NCBI RefSeq assembly: GCF_000191065.1
Contig: NZ_GL872282.1
Coordinates: forward strand, 610,447-674,446
From: Prevotella multiformis DSM 16608
GTDB lineage: Bacteria; Bacteroidota; Bacteroidia; Bacteroidales; Bacteroidaceae
Length of the DNA: 64,000 bases
Direction: 5' to 3'
Shown in pieces: positions 9,799 through 19,860 of this stretch. The first letter of the stretch is position 1. Each line of letters opens with the position of its first letter. The position numbers were made by a program, and so were the translations under genes. The notes beneath the pieces are model-generated. The model saw only the letters and a list, made by a program, of their open reading frames with translations. It did not search any database and was not told where the DNA came from.

Positions 9799-10425
9799 TT
9801 ATGGAAGGATAATATAACCACAGAAAGGAGACTTTATCTTGTCGATTCCCTCTTCGTTCTGATGCTGGTTGACTGTGAGCGGCTTCACGATCGTGAGCCC
9901 GTCTTCTGATACGGCAGAGATGGCCGCCCTGATGGAAGAGCCACGGGGACCGACGCCGTTCACGCAGATATACATGGGATAACCGGAGCGCGCGGTAAAG
10001 GAGAGCTTATGCTCTTTTCCATTCGCCAGGAAGGTCGTCGCCGTATCATCCCGACGGCTGCTCGCAATGACCTGCAGCTTTTTATCGGGCGAAATGTACC
10101 TCACCGTGTACCGGGAAGAGATGTCGTTATCCGGCACGAGCTGTCCCAAGAGGTCCACCTCCGTATAGGAACACGTGAGCGTAACGGTGTATTCCCGCAC
10201 GTTATCGGCGATCTCCACACCCGGATACACATAATCCGTAACAGGCGCATCGGGATTCCCGAGCTGTATGACCTGGTCTTCGTATGAGAGCTTCGGCTTG
10301 TCTATTCCCTTGAAAGGAAACAGTTTGCCGTAGTCTTCCTCGGCATAGTCTTCACTGCCTCTTGTGCAACTCGTCGCAAGAAGCAGTATGCCTATCAGCA
10401 TATAATCAATTATTTTCTTCACCAT
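9799..10425 (-). CDS. Small lipoprotein of unknown family
   Basis: 208 residues with a clear lipoprotein signal (MVKKIIDYMLIGILLLATSC) followed by an acidic stretch (SEDYAEEDYG). The rest looks all-beta (YTVTLTCSYTEVDLLGQ, RYTVRYISPDKKLQVIAS). I do not recognise the family. It resembles in size and position the small DUF-type lipoproteins that often ride in SusC/SusD loci, and could also be compared with HmuY-type heme-binding lipoproteins, but no diagnostic motif supports that. It lies 46 bases after the DUF4302-like gene and 10 bases before the imelysin-like gene, inside the operon. Confidence 0.7.
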   Translation of the reverse strand: MVKKIIDYMLIGILLLATSCTRGSEDYAEEDYGKLFPFKGIDKPKLSYEDQVIQLGNPDAPVTDYVYPGVEIADNVREYTVTLTCSYTEVDLLGQLVPDNDISSRYTVRYISPDKKLQVIASSRRDDTATTFLANGKEHKLSFTARSGYPMYICVNGVGPRGSSIRAAISAVSEDGLTIVKPLTVNQHQNEEGIDKIKSPFCGYIILP

Positions 10426-10471
10426 GATTGATATTTTTATCAGCTGTCATTATCTATGTTCCGTCATCGGA

Positions 10472-11503
10472 CTAATCAGTCGGTTCGTCCCAGATCTCGG
10501 CTTCCAGACCTGTAAACTCACCTTCGGGATGCAGGTGCCTGCTGACAAGCCGGGTGGTGCGTGACATCGGGTCGTAAACCGACACCAGTTCGGCTGTGAA
10601 GCGGTCGCCCTGCCGCTGGAAGTCGAAGAACATCGTTTTACTGTCGTAACGCAGCCCTGACCGGAAGGTGATGCCCTGCTCCGTGCCTGCATAACCGGAG
10701 CCTAATCCGGTCATCTCCTTGGCCGGATAGCCCGGAACAGGGTTCTTCTTCTGTGTGAAAAGGAAGAGGTAATACCGCTTCGCAACGATCTCCTTCAACA
10801 GAGCCTGGTTGGTCTCCACATTGCGTTTGATGTATATGTCGCTTTGAAAGAAGGTGCGCCCGCCACGATGGATACGCAGTTGCGGGTTCTTCATACGCTC
10901 GAAGAACGCCCGGTTCTCATACGCTTTCTGCACGAAGGAGGTCGTCTCCTCCGGTGCTTTCAACTTCGAGAAGACAATGTATTCACGTGCGGGTTGAAGA
11001 TAGGAGGCCGTGCGGAAGACAAGGTCGCCGTCCTCGTTCCGCCCCATATAAAGGAAGTCTGAAGACCCTTCAAAGCGGTCGTTGACCAGTTGATGGATAT
11101 AGTTATAGGTGGAGAAGGTCAGCTGCGTGAAACTGTTCCGGCCCACGACATACTCGCTCGTCATCGGCTGTGAGGCGGTCTGCTCGGTATAGTCGGCACG
11201 CATTACGACTGTGTTGTCGTCCCTGAACTGCATTGTATAGCAGTCGCCCCCATAGCCATAACGCCCCCTGAAAGCCTGTTGCGAGATCAGTTCCGACGGG
11301 TTGGAAAAGAGCAGGGAGTCGGTCTTCGGGAAGTAAAGGACACGCCATCCGTAAGGTGCCTGGACGAGTTCCTTTTTCAAATCAGCGATGCTCTCCTTGT
11401 TACGCTGTGACGGACTCTTGTCGAACACATCGTCATTGGCGGTGCAAGCCGTCAGCAGGCAGACCAGCGCAAAGAGGCAGTATTTCATTCTTCTGTAATT
11501 CAT
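10472..11503 (-). CDS. DUF4302-like lipoprotein
   Basis: 343 residues with lipobox Cys in LLTACTAND. The N-terminal pattern DVFDKSPSQR...LVQAPYGWRVLYFPKTD, then Y-x-M-x-F-x-D-D-N and LTFSTYNYIHQL, parallels the protein at 56450-58195 (DVFDSPYSKR...LVKAPYGWALDYYPE, LSFDTYNDFLHVY), so both belong to one family, DUF4302 as I recall it. Its ATG overlaps the TGA of the upstream metallohydrolase-like gene (ATGA), indicating translational coupling. An in-frame Met six codons in (11488) is an alternative start. It is shorter than the plus-strand paralogue, which has an extra C-terminal part. Function unknown; probably a surface lipoprotein of the importer. Confidence 0.8.
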   Translation of the reverse strand: MNYRRMKYCLFALVCLLTACTANDDVFDKSPSQRNKESIADLKKELVQAPYGWRVLYFPKTDSLLFSNPSELISQQAFRGRYGYGGDCYTMQFRDDNTVVMRADYTEQTASQPMTSEYVVGRNSFTQLTFSTYNYIHQLVNDRFEGSSDFLYMGRNEDGDLVFRTASYLQPAREYIVFSKLKAPEETTSFVQKAYENRAFFERMKNPQLRIHRGGRTFFQSDIYIKRNVETNQALLKEIVAKRYYLFLFTQKKNPVPGYPAKEMTGLGSGYAGTEQGITFRSGLRYDSKTMFFDFQRQGDRFTAELVSVYDPMSRTTRLVSRHLHPEGEFTGLEAEIWDEPTD

Positions 11504-12471
11504 CTCTGGTGTTGTTTAACGTAAGCATTGATTCTCCTAATGCTGATTACCTGCATTTGCTTCAGGTCTATATGCCAGTTCTTCAGCACATATTCGTCCA
11601 CAAATGACTGTTTCTCAGTAAACTCCTTGTAGGCCTGCTTTGCCTCTTCTGCATAGCGGGCGTTGACCTCGGGATCGATGTCTGTGTCGGGAGTCCGGGC
11701 TGAAACAGCAGCATCGTACAGCTCTTTAGGGGTACTGGTGAGCGTGGCGCTGATGATTTCGGCAAAATCATCTTCGGGCGAGAGGAAGCCTAACATGGTG
11801 TAAAGACCGCGTTTGTTGGCATAGGAGTCAAGTCCGAACCGCTCCTTCCCGGTGCGTGCATAGCTCAAAGGGGCGGCCAGAGGCTCTGTCGAACCCGTGT
11901 ACCGCTGTCCGCTGATCATCGAGAACCTGTCGCGGTCATAGGCGATGTGCAGCATCAGGCACCTGGCCAACTGATGGTGGACGCTGCGCATCAGGACAAA
12001 CACCTTGTCGTTGTCAGCAGGGTTGAAATCGTCTACGTGATAGACACACATCTCCTTCGCGGTGAGCTGGGGATTGTCCAGCCGTTCCACACCATGCGTA
12101 TCCGGGTTGCCGCCTCCATACAGGTACAACCTGACGGGAAGCCTTCCGGGCAGCAGTTTCTCCCCGCCCGTCTCTTTCAACCGATAGGTCTCCAGGCCCA
12201 TCGTCCGTACAGCCTCAAGCACCCTGCGGACGTTCTCCAGCTTCGGAGGATAGATGAAGGTGCCTGTCGAGCCTGCGTTCTTTTCCCATCGATAGACCAC
12301 TTCTATTCCATAAGGAACCGTGATATTCTCAATGATCCACTTGTCCAGTCCGGTGGCTGCGATCTGTTTCTTTCCTTCGTCGATGACGCTTGTCTCACTC
12401 AGTTTCTCGCTGTCGCAGGCAGCAAGAACGACGACTGCGGACAGGAGAAGGATTGTCTTTATCTTTATCAT
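11500..12471 (-). CDS. Zinc-metallohydrolase-like lipoprotein with lost HExxH
   Basis: 323 residues with lipobox VVVLAAC. It is a clear homologue of the putative zinc-binding metallopeptidase lipoprotein at 55508-56431: GLDKWIIENITVPYGIEVVYRW here against AFDKWLYKNFVSPYNIQVQWRY there, and matching PEDDFAEIISATL against REDIAEVVSTYI. At the position of the paralogue's H166-E-F-V-H170 this protein reads H166-Q-L-A-R170, so two of the three HExxH residues (catalytic Glu and second His) are gone. It is therefore probably not a peptidase, but may keep a binding role. Gene order SusC-SusD-this-DUF4302 matches the plus-strand locus. Confidence 0.85.
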   Translation of the reverse strand: MIKIKTILLLSAVVVLAACDSEKLSETSVIDEGKKQIAATGLDKWIIENITVPYGIEVVYRWEKNAGSTGTFIYPPKLENVRRVLEAVRTMGLETYRLKETGGEKLLPGRLPVRLYLYGGGNPDTHGVERLDNPQLTAKEMCVYHVDDFNPADNDKVFVLMRSVHHQLARCLMLHIAYDRDRFSMISGQRYTGSTEPLAAPLSYARTGKERFGLDSYANKRGLYTMLGFLSPEDDFAEIISATLTSTPKELYDAAVSARTPDTDIDPEVNARYAEEAKQAYKEFTEKQSFVDEYVLKNWHIDLKQMQVISIRRINAYVKQHQR

Positions 12472-12501
12472 CTTACTAATCTGTTTACTTGTTCATCCTA
12501 C

Positions 12502-14028
12502 TTATCGCGGCAATTGCTGACGATCACGGGGGTTGGGGGCAAGCCCCCGCTGGATGGCTTCCGCCGGTATCTGAAGCACTTTCCGGGGGTCGTCTTTTTC
12601 CAAGGGGAAGTAATAGGCACTCTTCGACGAACGCTTCACAGCGATGTGGAAGCGGCGTATGTCGAACCAGCGCAGACCCTCCTGATAGAACTCCTTCTGG
12701 CGGAAGTCGAGTATCAGCTGCACCATTGCAAGCTGCTTCAAGGTCATCCCGTAGAAGGGGGAATACCGGTTGTACCGATTGCTGTTAGTCGATGTGTACA
12801 CTGCCCGTTCGACGGACGGCATGAAGCCGAACTTACCTTGCATGTACTGCAGGTAATCGTCAATGGCATGGTCGTAGTTCCTCAGCATGGCGTAAGCCTC
12901 CATCCTGTTGAGGAGCACCTCATCGACGGTGAAGAGCGCATTGGTCACATAGATGCCGCGCGGCTTGGTACCTGTCTGCTCCGAACCGGCCAGTTCGTCG
13001 AACTTAGCCATATACCGTCCTGTGATGGTGGGAGCCGGTGAGGAGGTGAAGAGGTAAGTACCGACAAAATTCATCTTTGCGTAGTCCCCGCCCCCTTCGA
13101 TGCCTCTTTTGGCAAAGATGTCATCGACCGTGTTGAACGTAGAGCCATATTTCTCATTCACCACCGAACGGACCCAGCGCGATTCCGTTGCCGTCAGCAA
13201 GAGGTTGGCAGGTTCATCCACGGCCATGTACCGATGGTATAGGTTCTGTGGAGAAAACTCCATCTCATCAGCGTAACGACGCCATGACCGGAGCTGGCGC
13301 TTCGGGTCGCTCCCCAAGACATAATCGGCATATTCAATCACATTCCGCCATTCCCCTTTCATGAGATAGAAGCGGGTCGCGAAGGCGTAAGCGGCTTTCT
13401 TGTTGAAATGGAACTTAGGGTGTGCATAATAGTCATCCGTCACCAGGGACACACCCAGGCGCAGGTCTTTCTCTATCTTATCGTACACCTCATTCACAGT
13501 CCCGCGGCCGTAATCCACCAAGGCATGCTTCTCCGGCTTCGTGATATAGGGTATTCCGGGATTATCCGAAGCCCCGCCATAAGGCTCCGCCCATATATTC
13601 ACCAGCATGAAATGCAGGTAGGCACGCAACAGGAAAGCCTCTCCGTACAACGCCTTCACACGCTCCGTCTTAGGGTAGCGGCTTAACAGTTCCAATGCCT
13701 TGTTGGCCTGCGCAATGCCCTTGTAACACGCATTCCAATAATTGAGAGGCGTATCCAAGTCCTCCTGATCATAGTCTTCCCAGAAGAACATGGCCTCATT
13801 CAGTCGTGTATGAACGCCGTTCGCGCGTTCCTCCACATCATCCGTCCTCGGTTCAAGAAAGGGTATGTAGCTTGCTTCGGGATAGGCGCCCGTGAGCAGT
13901 TCGGCTATCTTCTTTTCCGAGTCAATATCGACATCCAATTCCGAATCGGGGCTCTTGTCGAGAAAGTCGTTACAGCCGGCAAACAGAAAGCCGGCGGCCA
14001 AAAGCAGCAGTGATATGTATTTCTTCAT
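12502..14028 (-). CDS. RagB/SusD family nutrient uptake lipoprotein
   Basis: 508 residues with lipobox LFAGC followed by NDFLDKSPDSE, a typical SusD start. The family hallmarks include MFFWEDYDQEDLDTPLNYWNACYKGIAQANKALELL, the TPR-like YGEAFLLRAYLHFMLVNIW, and a C-terminal FRQKEFYQEGLRWFDIRRFHI near the end. Being surface-exposed, it should cap the SusC barrel encoded immediately upstream (gap 10 bases). It is shorter than the plus-strand SusD (562 aa) but shares HFNKKAAYAFATRFYL, consistent with paralogous loci. Confidence 0.95.
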   Translation of the reverse strand: MKKYISLLLLAAGFLFAGCNDFLDKSPDSELDVDIDSEKKIAELLTGAYPEASYIPFLEPRTDDVEERANGVHTRLNEAMFFWEDYDQEDLDTPLNYWNACYKGIAQANKALELLSRYPKTERVKALYGEAFLLRAYLHFMLVNIWAEPYGGASDNPGIPYITKPEKHALVDYGRGTVNEVYDKIEKDLRLGVSLVTDDYYAHPKFHFNKKAAYAFATRFYLMKGEWRNVIEYADYVLGSDPKRQLRSWRRYADEMEFSPQNLYHRYMAVDEPANLLLTATESRWVRSVVNEKYGSTFNTVDDIFAKRGIEGGGDYAKMNFVGTYLFTSSPAPTITGRYMAKFDELAGSEQTGTKPRGIYVTNALFTVDEVLLNRMEAYAMLRNYDHAIDDYLQYMQGKFGFMPSVERAVYTSTNSNRYNRYSPFYGMTLKQLAMVQLILDFRQKEFYQEGLRWFDIRRFHIAVKRSSKSAYYFPLEKDDPRKVLQIPAEAIQRGLAPNPRDRQQLPR

Positions 14029-14038
14029 CTTCGATCAA

Positions 14039-17000
14039 TTAGAAACCAATGTTCAACGTCAGGGTATATTGCTTTGGAGTAGGCAGTGACACGCCGCCCG
14101 ACTTGTAGTACTCCGGATCCTGTCCCTTGAGCTTCTTGTCCGAATAGAGGAGGAAGGGATTGGTCACGTTAAGGCGCAGATCCATCGTCTGCAGCCTCAT
14201 CTTCTTCAGGAAGTCACCGGGCACATGATAGGCTAAAGAGACATTCTTCATGCGCACGAAACTGCCGTCTGCGACCATCATCTGCGAGTAGTTATAGGTA
14301 TTGTACGCCCTCTCGATGTTCTCCCTGCCCACTTTTCCGATCAGCTCTTGCGACGGAAGCACCGGGACATCCGTCCTTCTCTCGTCTCCGGGGTTGAGCC
14401 AGCGGTTGTAGTAGGACTTTGAAAAGACGTTCAGATCACCGAACTCGGGATCGAAAGTGGGGTTCAGCCGGATCTTGTTGCCCGCCTGCATGGTCAGAAA
14501 GAACGACAGTTCCCAGTCTTTATACTTGAAGGTATTCGACAGGCCCCCTATCACCTGCGGTTCAATAGGCCCGTAATACAAGAGGTAAGACTTGGCATAC
14601 TGCGTGTCGAGGAAGTCTGCCCCGGCATTCTTCGCATACTCCCCCTGATTGGAAGGATAGAGTCCGAAGTCGAAAGTCGGCAGACCGTTCTGGTCCAGCC
14701 CCTGGAAGTTAAAGGCGAAGAGGGAGCCCCGCGGATAGCCGACAATGTTCCCCCTGCCTCGTCCGGCGACCATGTCGAAGGCATTCGGGGTGTTCAGCAG
14801 GCGTGTGATCTTCTGGTTCATGGCACTCAGGGTGAGGCTCGTCGACCACTGGAAGTCCTTGCTGACAATGTTCTTCGTATGCACTCCGAGTTCCACGCCC
14901 TGTGTACGCATATCACCGAAGTTGGCGTACTTGTAGTATTCACCTCCTACTCCCGATGTACGGACGAGGTCGATGAGATCGAATGTATTGCGCTGGTAGA
15001 CATCCAAGGTCGTGCTGATCCGGTTGTCGAACAAGCCCAGTTCCATGCCGATGTTCAGTTCGTACATCTTCTCCCAGGTCAGGTCTCTGTTCTCTAAGTG
15101 GAGGATGCTGAGCTTGTTCTCTCTGTCGCCGAAATGGAACCGATTCGCTATCCCGCTCTTATAGACGGCATTGGCATTGACGGCCTCTTCGTTCATCTTC
15201 GCAGTCAGACCGTAACTGGCTCTCAGGGCCAGGCGGGAGACGGTCCGATGATCCTTCAGCCATTCCTCCCGGTCCAAGTTCCACTTTCCTCCGACGTTCC
15301 AAGTGGGCAGCCACAGTGCACGCGCGCCTTTTCCCGACGTGTTCGATCCTTCGGTATTGACCACGACATTGAATATGTACTTGCCGGCATACCCATAAGT
15401 GCCATTGAAAGAGAAGGTGATCCCGCGGTCATTCCGCTTGTGGTAGCTGAAGTAACTGTTCCCTTCATCAATGAGCTTATTGAATATCAAAGGATTGGTA
15501 TATACCTGACTGCCACGGTCATATTGTATTCCGTAACCCTGGAAAGGATTGGTTGTGCGGACAGCCGAACGCAGCTCCGTGAAGGCGAAAGCCTTCAGGT
15601 CGTGTTCTCCCAGCCGCTTGTCAAAGTCGACGGCGATACGTCCCAGAAAACTCTTCAAGGAGGCTTCTGTCTTGTTGAGGATGCCCCCGTGGGTCAGGCC
15701 GATCTTCGGTTGCAGCTGCGGATTGTCCTTGTCGTGTATCAAGTAGATGTTCTCTTTGGCCACAAAGGGGTTCTCGTTCGCACGGAAGGCCTGTATGATG
15801 TTCGAGCCTTCACGCACCTCGTGCGTCGTGCTCGTATAGGCCTGCCGCAAGGCCACCAAGCCTTTCAGGGCAAGGTCAGGATTGATTCGACAGGTGGCTT
15901 CCGACTGTATCTTGAAGTCCAGGACATTGATGTCCATCTTGTTGTTGGCATACTCGTTGAAGATGTTGAAAGGCGCCCAGTTATTGCGATAATACGCCAG
16001 ATCGCCTTTTTCATCATAAGGGCTCAAAGTCCTGCTCGTACCCAGAGCATACGAAAACGGGTTGATATCGAAGTCGCGTTCAAACACTCCCAAGGTGTTG
16101 TTCTTGCGCTGCGGCATCGTTCCCGGTGCTTTCTGCGACCGGATGTTGCCCTGTGCCGTGAGCGTGGCCGTCAGCCAGTCGCTGATATAAAAGGTGTTCT
16201 TTACGTTCGCCGTGAAGCGGCTCACCTTGTCGGCTATCGTCCAGCCGGCATCATGATAGAAGCCGAGCGAGGCGTAAGTAGCCGTGCTCTTGCCGCCGCC
16301 TGACAGGGTTATCATGTGGTTGGTGGCAGGATTCATCGTGAAGAGGAGGCCGAACCAGTTGGTATTGGCATACTCTCTCTTACGCAGGAAGTCCATCTTT
16401 GCCTCGGGCGTATTGGGCAGATAGAAGGTGCCTGTCGCCGGATTGACGGTGCTGACAGCCTTGTATAACTGGTAATAGATACCGCTCCGCCGTCCATACA
16501 GCGACTGGGTCACGCCGAAATAGCCCTTGTCATTCATCTCCTGATAGAGCGACATGGTCTCCTGTGAGTTCAGCAGGTCGAAGTCCCCGTACCTCGGTTT
16601 CAGACGGATGGAGTTCTCCGTGGAATAAGTCACACGCAGGGGCGACTCCCGTCTGCCTGCTTTCGTGGTGATGACGATCACGCCGTTCAGGGCGCGGGCA
16701 CCGTAGACGGAGGTGGCGGAAGCATCCTTCAGCACCTGGATGTCCTGTATATCGGCGGGATTCAGACCTGATATTGCCGAGGAGATGAGCGTCACGGCGT
16801 CACCGGAGGCGAGCTGGTCGAGGCTGAGGTGCACCAGGTCTTCATACACAGCACCGTCTATCACGTACAGAGGCTGCACGTTTCCGATGATCGAGGCGCC
16901 GCCACGGATATTGATGCGAGGGGCCGAACCGAATGTTCCCGATATGCTCTGGATGGACAGACCGGGAACCCGTCCTTCCAGCATCCGCGATACGTCGGCA

Positions 17001-17425
17001 ACGCCTTCCAGCTTGATGTCATCCATCTTGACCGATGTCGCCGCACCGGTATATACCCGGTTGCGGATGTTCTGATAGCCTGTTACGACCACTTCATCGA
17101 TCTCCCGCGCATCGGCTTTCAGCGTGACGGCCATGTCCTGGCCGTTCACCTTCACCTTCCGGGTCGTCATGCCGATGTAACTCACCTGCAAGGTCTGTCC
17201 CTGCGAAGCGTTGATGGCGAAGCGGCCGTCCATGTCGCTCACTGCCTTCTGTTTAGTTTCCATTACCTGTACAAAGGCGCCGATGAGCGTTTCTCCCTGT
17301 TCGTTCCTGACCGTTCCAGTGACGGTTCCCGTCGTCTGAGCCGTCAGGGCAACGGCAATGAACAGCAGCAAAAGGGTGAGCAGGGACTTTCGTTTGTTGA
17401 CAAGTCTGTCTGTTTCTATTATCAT
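14039..17425 (-). CDS. SusC/RagA-type TonB-dependent outer-membrane transporter
   Basis: 1128 residues. Signal peptide at ~13-29 (LLTLLLLFIAVALTAQ), carboxypeptidase-regulatory-like domain ~31-110 (TVTGTVRNEQGETLIGAFV), plug ~120-235 with the hallmark IQVLKDASATSVYGARALNG, then a beta-barrel ending ...YTLTLNIGF. The plug is very close to that of the SusC at 50290-53598 (ADVSRMLEGR, SGDAVTLISSAISGLN), so the two are recent paralogues. It lies 43 bases after the FecA-like receptor, in the same operon, and takes up the substrate across the outer membrane with the SusD next door. The substrate is not deducible. Confidence 0.96.
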   Translation of the reverse strand: MIIETDRLVNKRKSLLTLLLLFIAVALTAQTTGTVTGTVRNEQGETLIGAFVQVMETKQKAVSDMDGRFAINASQGQTLQVSYIGMTTRKVKVNGQDMAVTLKADAREIDEVVVTGYQNIRNRVYTGAATSVKMDDIKLEGVADVSRMLEGRVPGLSIQSISGTFGSAPRINIRGGASIIGNVQPLYVIDGAVYEDLVHLSLDQLASGDAVTLISSAISGLNPADIQDIQVLKDASATSVYGARALNGVIVITTKAGRRESPLRVTYSTENSIRLKPRYGDFDLLNSQETMSLYQEMNDKGYFGVTQSLYGRRSGIYYQLYKAVSTVNPATGTFYLPNTPEAKMDFLRKREYANTNWFGLLFTMNPATNHMITLSGGGKSTATYASLGFYHDAGWTIADKVSRFTANVKNTFYISDWLTATLTAQGNIRSQKAPGTMPQRKNNTLGVFERDFDINPFSYALGTSRTLSPYDEKGDLAYYRNNWAPFNIFNEYANNKMDINVLDFKIQSEATCRINPDLALKGLVALRQAYTSTTHEVREGSNIIQAFRANENPFVAKENIYLIHDKDNPQLQPKIGLTHGGILNKTEASLKSFLGRIAVDFDKRLGEHDLKAFAFTELRSAVRTTNPFQGYGIQYDRGSQVYTNPLIFNKLIDEGNSYFSYHKRNDRGITFSFNGTYGYAGKYIFNVVVNTEGSNTSGKGARALWLPTWNVGGKWNLDREEWLKDHRTVSRLALRASYGLTAKMNEEAVNANAVYKSGIANRFHFGDRENKLSILHLENRDLTWEKMYELNIGMELGLFDNRISTTLDVYQRNTFDLIDLVRTSGVGGEYYKYANFGDMRTQGVELGVHTKNIVSKDFQWSTSLTLSAMNQKITRLLNTPNAFDMVAGRGRGNIVGYPRGSLFAFNFQGLDQNGLPTFDFGLYPSNQGEYAKNAGADFLDTQYAKSYLLYYGPIEPQVIGGLSNTFKYKDWELSFFLTMQAGNKIRLNPTFDPEFGDLNVFSKSYYNRWLNPGDERRTDVPVLPSQELIGKVGRENIERAYNTYNYSQMMVADGSFVRMKNVSLAYHVPGDFLKKMRLQTMDLRLNVTNPFLLYSDKKLKGQDPEYYKSGGVSLPTPKQYTLTLNIGF

Positions 17426-17468
17426 GATAGGTCTTTTGATTTTTATATAATACAGGGTTGCATACGAG

Positions 17469-19727
17469 TCAGAGCTTCAGCAGCAAGCCGCCGTACACGC
17501 CTAAGGGATGACCGGCACGCAGTCCTGACGGGTGACGGGATACGAGGTATCGTCTGTTCGTCAGATTGATCGCATTCAGCGTAAGCGTGAGATACTTGTT
17601 TACACGCCCCTTCAATGACGCATCCAGAATAAGATGATGCGGAATCTTCTCGCTTTCGGCAATGCGCCCCTGTCCTGCCGTTGTGCGCATGTCACCATTG
17701 TACCGTGCCCCGAAATTGGCTTCCAGCCATTTATACTCAAGTCCGATCTGCAAGTTCAAAGCGTGCTTATATATATAAGGTATCTCGTCTCCATAGACGA
17801 CATGCCCCCAGGCCGAACTGACGAAATCGTTTTTCATCTCCGTATGGGTGTAGGTGTAAGACAGCTGCAAGGGCAGACGGAGGGCGAGATGCTGCGGGAC
17901 AGGCTGATAATGGAGCATGAACTCCAGTCCATTGACCAGTGCCCTGCCCACGTTGAACTGCTCCAGTGTCCCCTGACCGCCCTGTGCGGCGAGGTCACTC
18001 CCCAACATGTTGGAGTAGTTGTTGTTAAACACGATTGCCTCGGCCTTCATCTTCGCGGTGGTGTACCGCAGTCCGGCCTCGACGTTGACGCTGCTCTCCG
18101 CTTTCTGATTCAGCGTGACACTTGGAGGCGCGAAGCCCTTATGAAGACCGCCGAAAGCCGACAGTGCCGGCAGGAGCCTGACGTTCACCCCAATGCCGGG
18201 CAACAGTGCTCTTGCACGGTTGGAAGTCTCGATGCGCACCATTCCCGTCCGGCGGGGATCGGCCTTGGTGTAGTCTCTCTTCAACAGATCGACGTCTTCG
18301 TAGCGCATGCCGGCAGTAAGGGTGACGATCCCTTTCGACCACTTCCCCAGCCAGTAACCGGACCAGGCGTGCGCAGTGGTAATGCGGTTGGCATTGCTTC
18401 CGGGAAGCCCCGCCCGAAAGAGCCGCATGCGCCCTCCCTGCATGGAATAGCCATCATCCTGCTGAAAACGGTCTTCGCTGTCAGCGTGATAACGCAGTCC
18501 GAGCTCGGCAGTGAGGTATCCGTTCCACAGCATCGTGCGGTATTCTCCCTTCGACTGGATGCCTCGCGAGCGGTAGACACGGTGGTTGGCACGCAGCATC
18601 AGAGCCTCGCCCATGTAGTCGGCCTGACCGGTCACAATATCAAAATAGGATTTGTTTGTCTCGGGATCGGCCAATACCGCATCAATGGAACGGCGCTCGC
18701 CTTTGGTGTTCCCCACCCTTACCTCGTTGAGTTTATACCAGTTACGAAAAAAGTAATTATAGTATAAGTCGGTCGTGATCTTGAGTTTCCTCGGCGACTC
18801 TATGACGTAGGTCGCCACCCACTGGGTATGTCTCGTCTTGAGGTTGTCCTTCTGTGCTCCGGCGTAACGAAAATACGGGCGGAGTGCGAAATCGTGTTCG
18901 GTCAGACCGAGATAAGTCTCGTCTGAGGTCTCATTGGCAAAGCCGAACTTCAGTTCAAACAGGTGGTTGATTCCTTCCTCATGACGGGTCTGGGCCGAAA
19001 ACTTAGCGATGATGTCATTGCGTCTGAATCCGGTCCGCTCGTTCGGAACGTCCTTCCGGAATCCATCGGACTGGTAACGCAGATACTCGATAAGGAATCC
19101 GGTGTACTTGAAGCGGTTGCCTACGCCGAGGTAGGACTTCAAGGTGTTGTAGCTGCCATAGGATGCGTTCGCCTTCAGACTGAACTTGGAAGGGATGGGA
19201 GTAGACACCATATTGATGGCGCCGCCCGTCGTGAAAGGACCGTATTGCACCTGACTGCTGCCCTTCAGGACCTCAATGGCATACATACGGCCCGCATTCG
19301 GGAAGTAATAAGCGGCAGGGGCGGCATAGGGAGCAGGGGCGGCCAGCACGCCGTCCTCCATCAGGGTGATACGCTCACTGCGCTCGGCTTTGGTTCCCCG
19401 AAGGCTGATGTTCGGGCGAAGACCATATCCGTCCTCTTCGTAGACATTCACCCCCGGCACGCTCTTGAGCATGCGGTTAATATCGGTGTAACCGAACTTC
19501 ACGATCTCGGCAGGAGAGATATAATAAGCCGAACCTGTACGGTTACGGGCTTCAAACTTGCTCCCCAGCATCTGGTTGGAGCGTACAATCACTTCGGTCA
19601 TCCTATGCACCGAGTCCGTCAAGGCACTCTTCCCTGCTGCCTGCAAGCTGTCTTGCGCCTGGGCACACATGCCCATCGGTGTCAGAGCAAACAGCAGCGA
19701 CAACATCGGTCTTGTATTATAAAACAT
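17469..19727 (-). CDS. FecA-like TonB-dependent receptor
   Basis: Operon-leading receptor; ATG at 19727 chosen because it opens a plausible signal peptide (MFYNTRPMLSLLFALTPMGMCAQAQ). An upstream in-frame ATG at 19802 adds 25 residues unlike a leader, and a further ATG lies at 19706. The plug domain follows the signal directly, with no carboxypeptidase-regulatory domain. Plug motifs NISLRGTKAERSERITLMEDG, APAPYAAPAAYYFP and VLKGSSQVQYGP resemble the ferric citrate receptor FecA and related siderophore receptors. The barrel ends RAGHPLGVYGGLLLKL. A role in ferric-complex uptake is family-based; coupling to the SusC/SusD pair behind it is inference. Confidence 0.88.
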   Translation of the reverse strand: MFYNTRPMLSLLFALTPMGMCAQAQDSLQAAGKSALTDSVHRMTEVIVRSNQMLGSKFEARNRTGSAYYISPAEIVKFGYTDINRMLKSVPGVNVYEEDGYGLRPNISLRGTKAERSERITLMEDGVLAAPAPYAAPAAYYFPNAGRMYAIEVLKGSSQVQYGPFTTGGAINMVSTPIPSKFSLKANASYGSYNTLKSYLGVGNRFKYTGFLIEYLRYQSDGFRKDVPNERTGFRRNDIIAKFSAQTRHEEGINHLFELKFGFANETSDETYLGLTEHDFALRPYFRYAGAQKDNLKTRHTQWVATYVIESPRKLKITTDLYYNYFFRNWYKLNEVRVGNTKGERRSIDAVLADPETNKSYFDIVTGQADYMGEALMLRANHRVYRSRGIQSKGEYRTMLWNGYLTAELGLRYHADSEDRFQQDDGYSMQGGRMRLFRAGLPGSNANRITTAHAWSGYWLGKWSKGIVTLTAGMRYEDVDLLKRDYTKADPRRTGMVRIETSNRARALLPGIGVNVRLLPALSAFGGLHKGFAPPSVTLNQKAESSVNVEAGLRYTTAKMKAEAIVFNNNYSNMLGSDLAAQGGQGTLEQFNVGRALVNGLEFMLHYQPVPQHLALRLPLQLSYTYTHTEMKNDFVSSAWGHVVYGDEIPYIYKHALNLQIGLEYKWLEANFGARYNGDMRTTAGQGRIAESEKIPHHLILDASLKGRVNKYLTLTLNAINLTNRRYLVSRHPSGLRAGHPLGVYGGLLLKL

Positions 19728-19860
19728 AATAAAGGTTATCAACCATATAGCAACCCACGCATCGGGTTGAGAATCCGGAGATTCATCTTTTATGACAGCC
19801 AAGCATCAGCATGTCACGGCCTGTAGATAAGTTGCTTATATCTTGTTTGTAAATTCTCTG

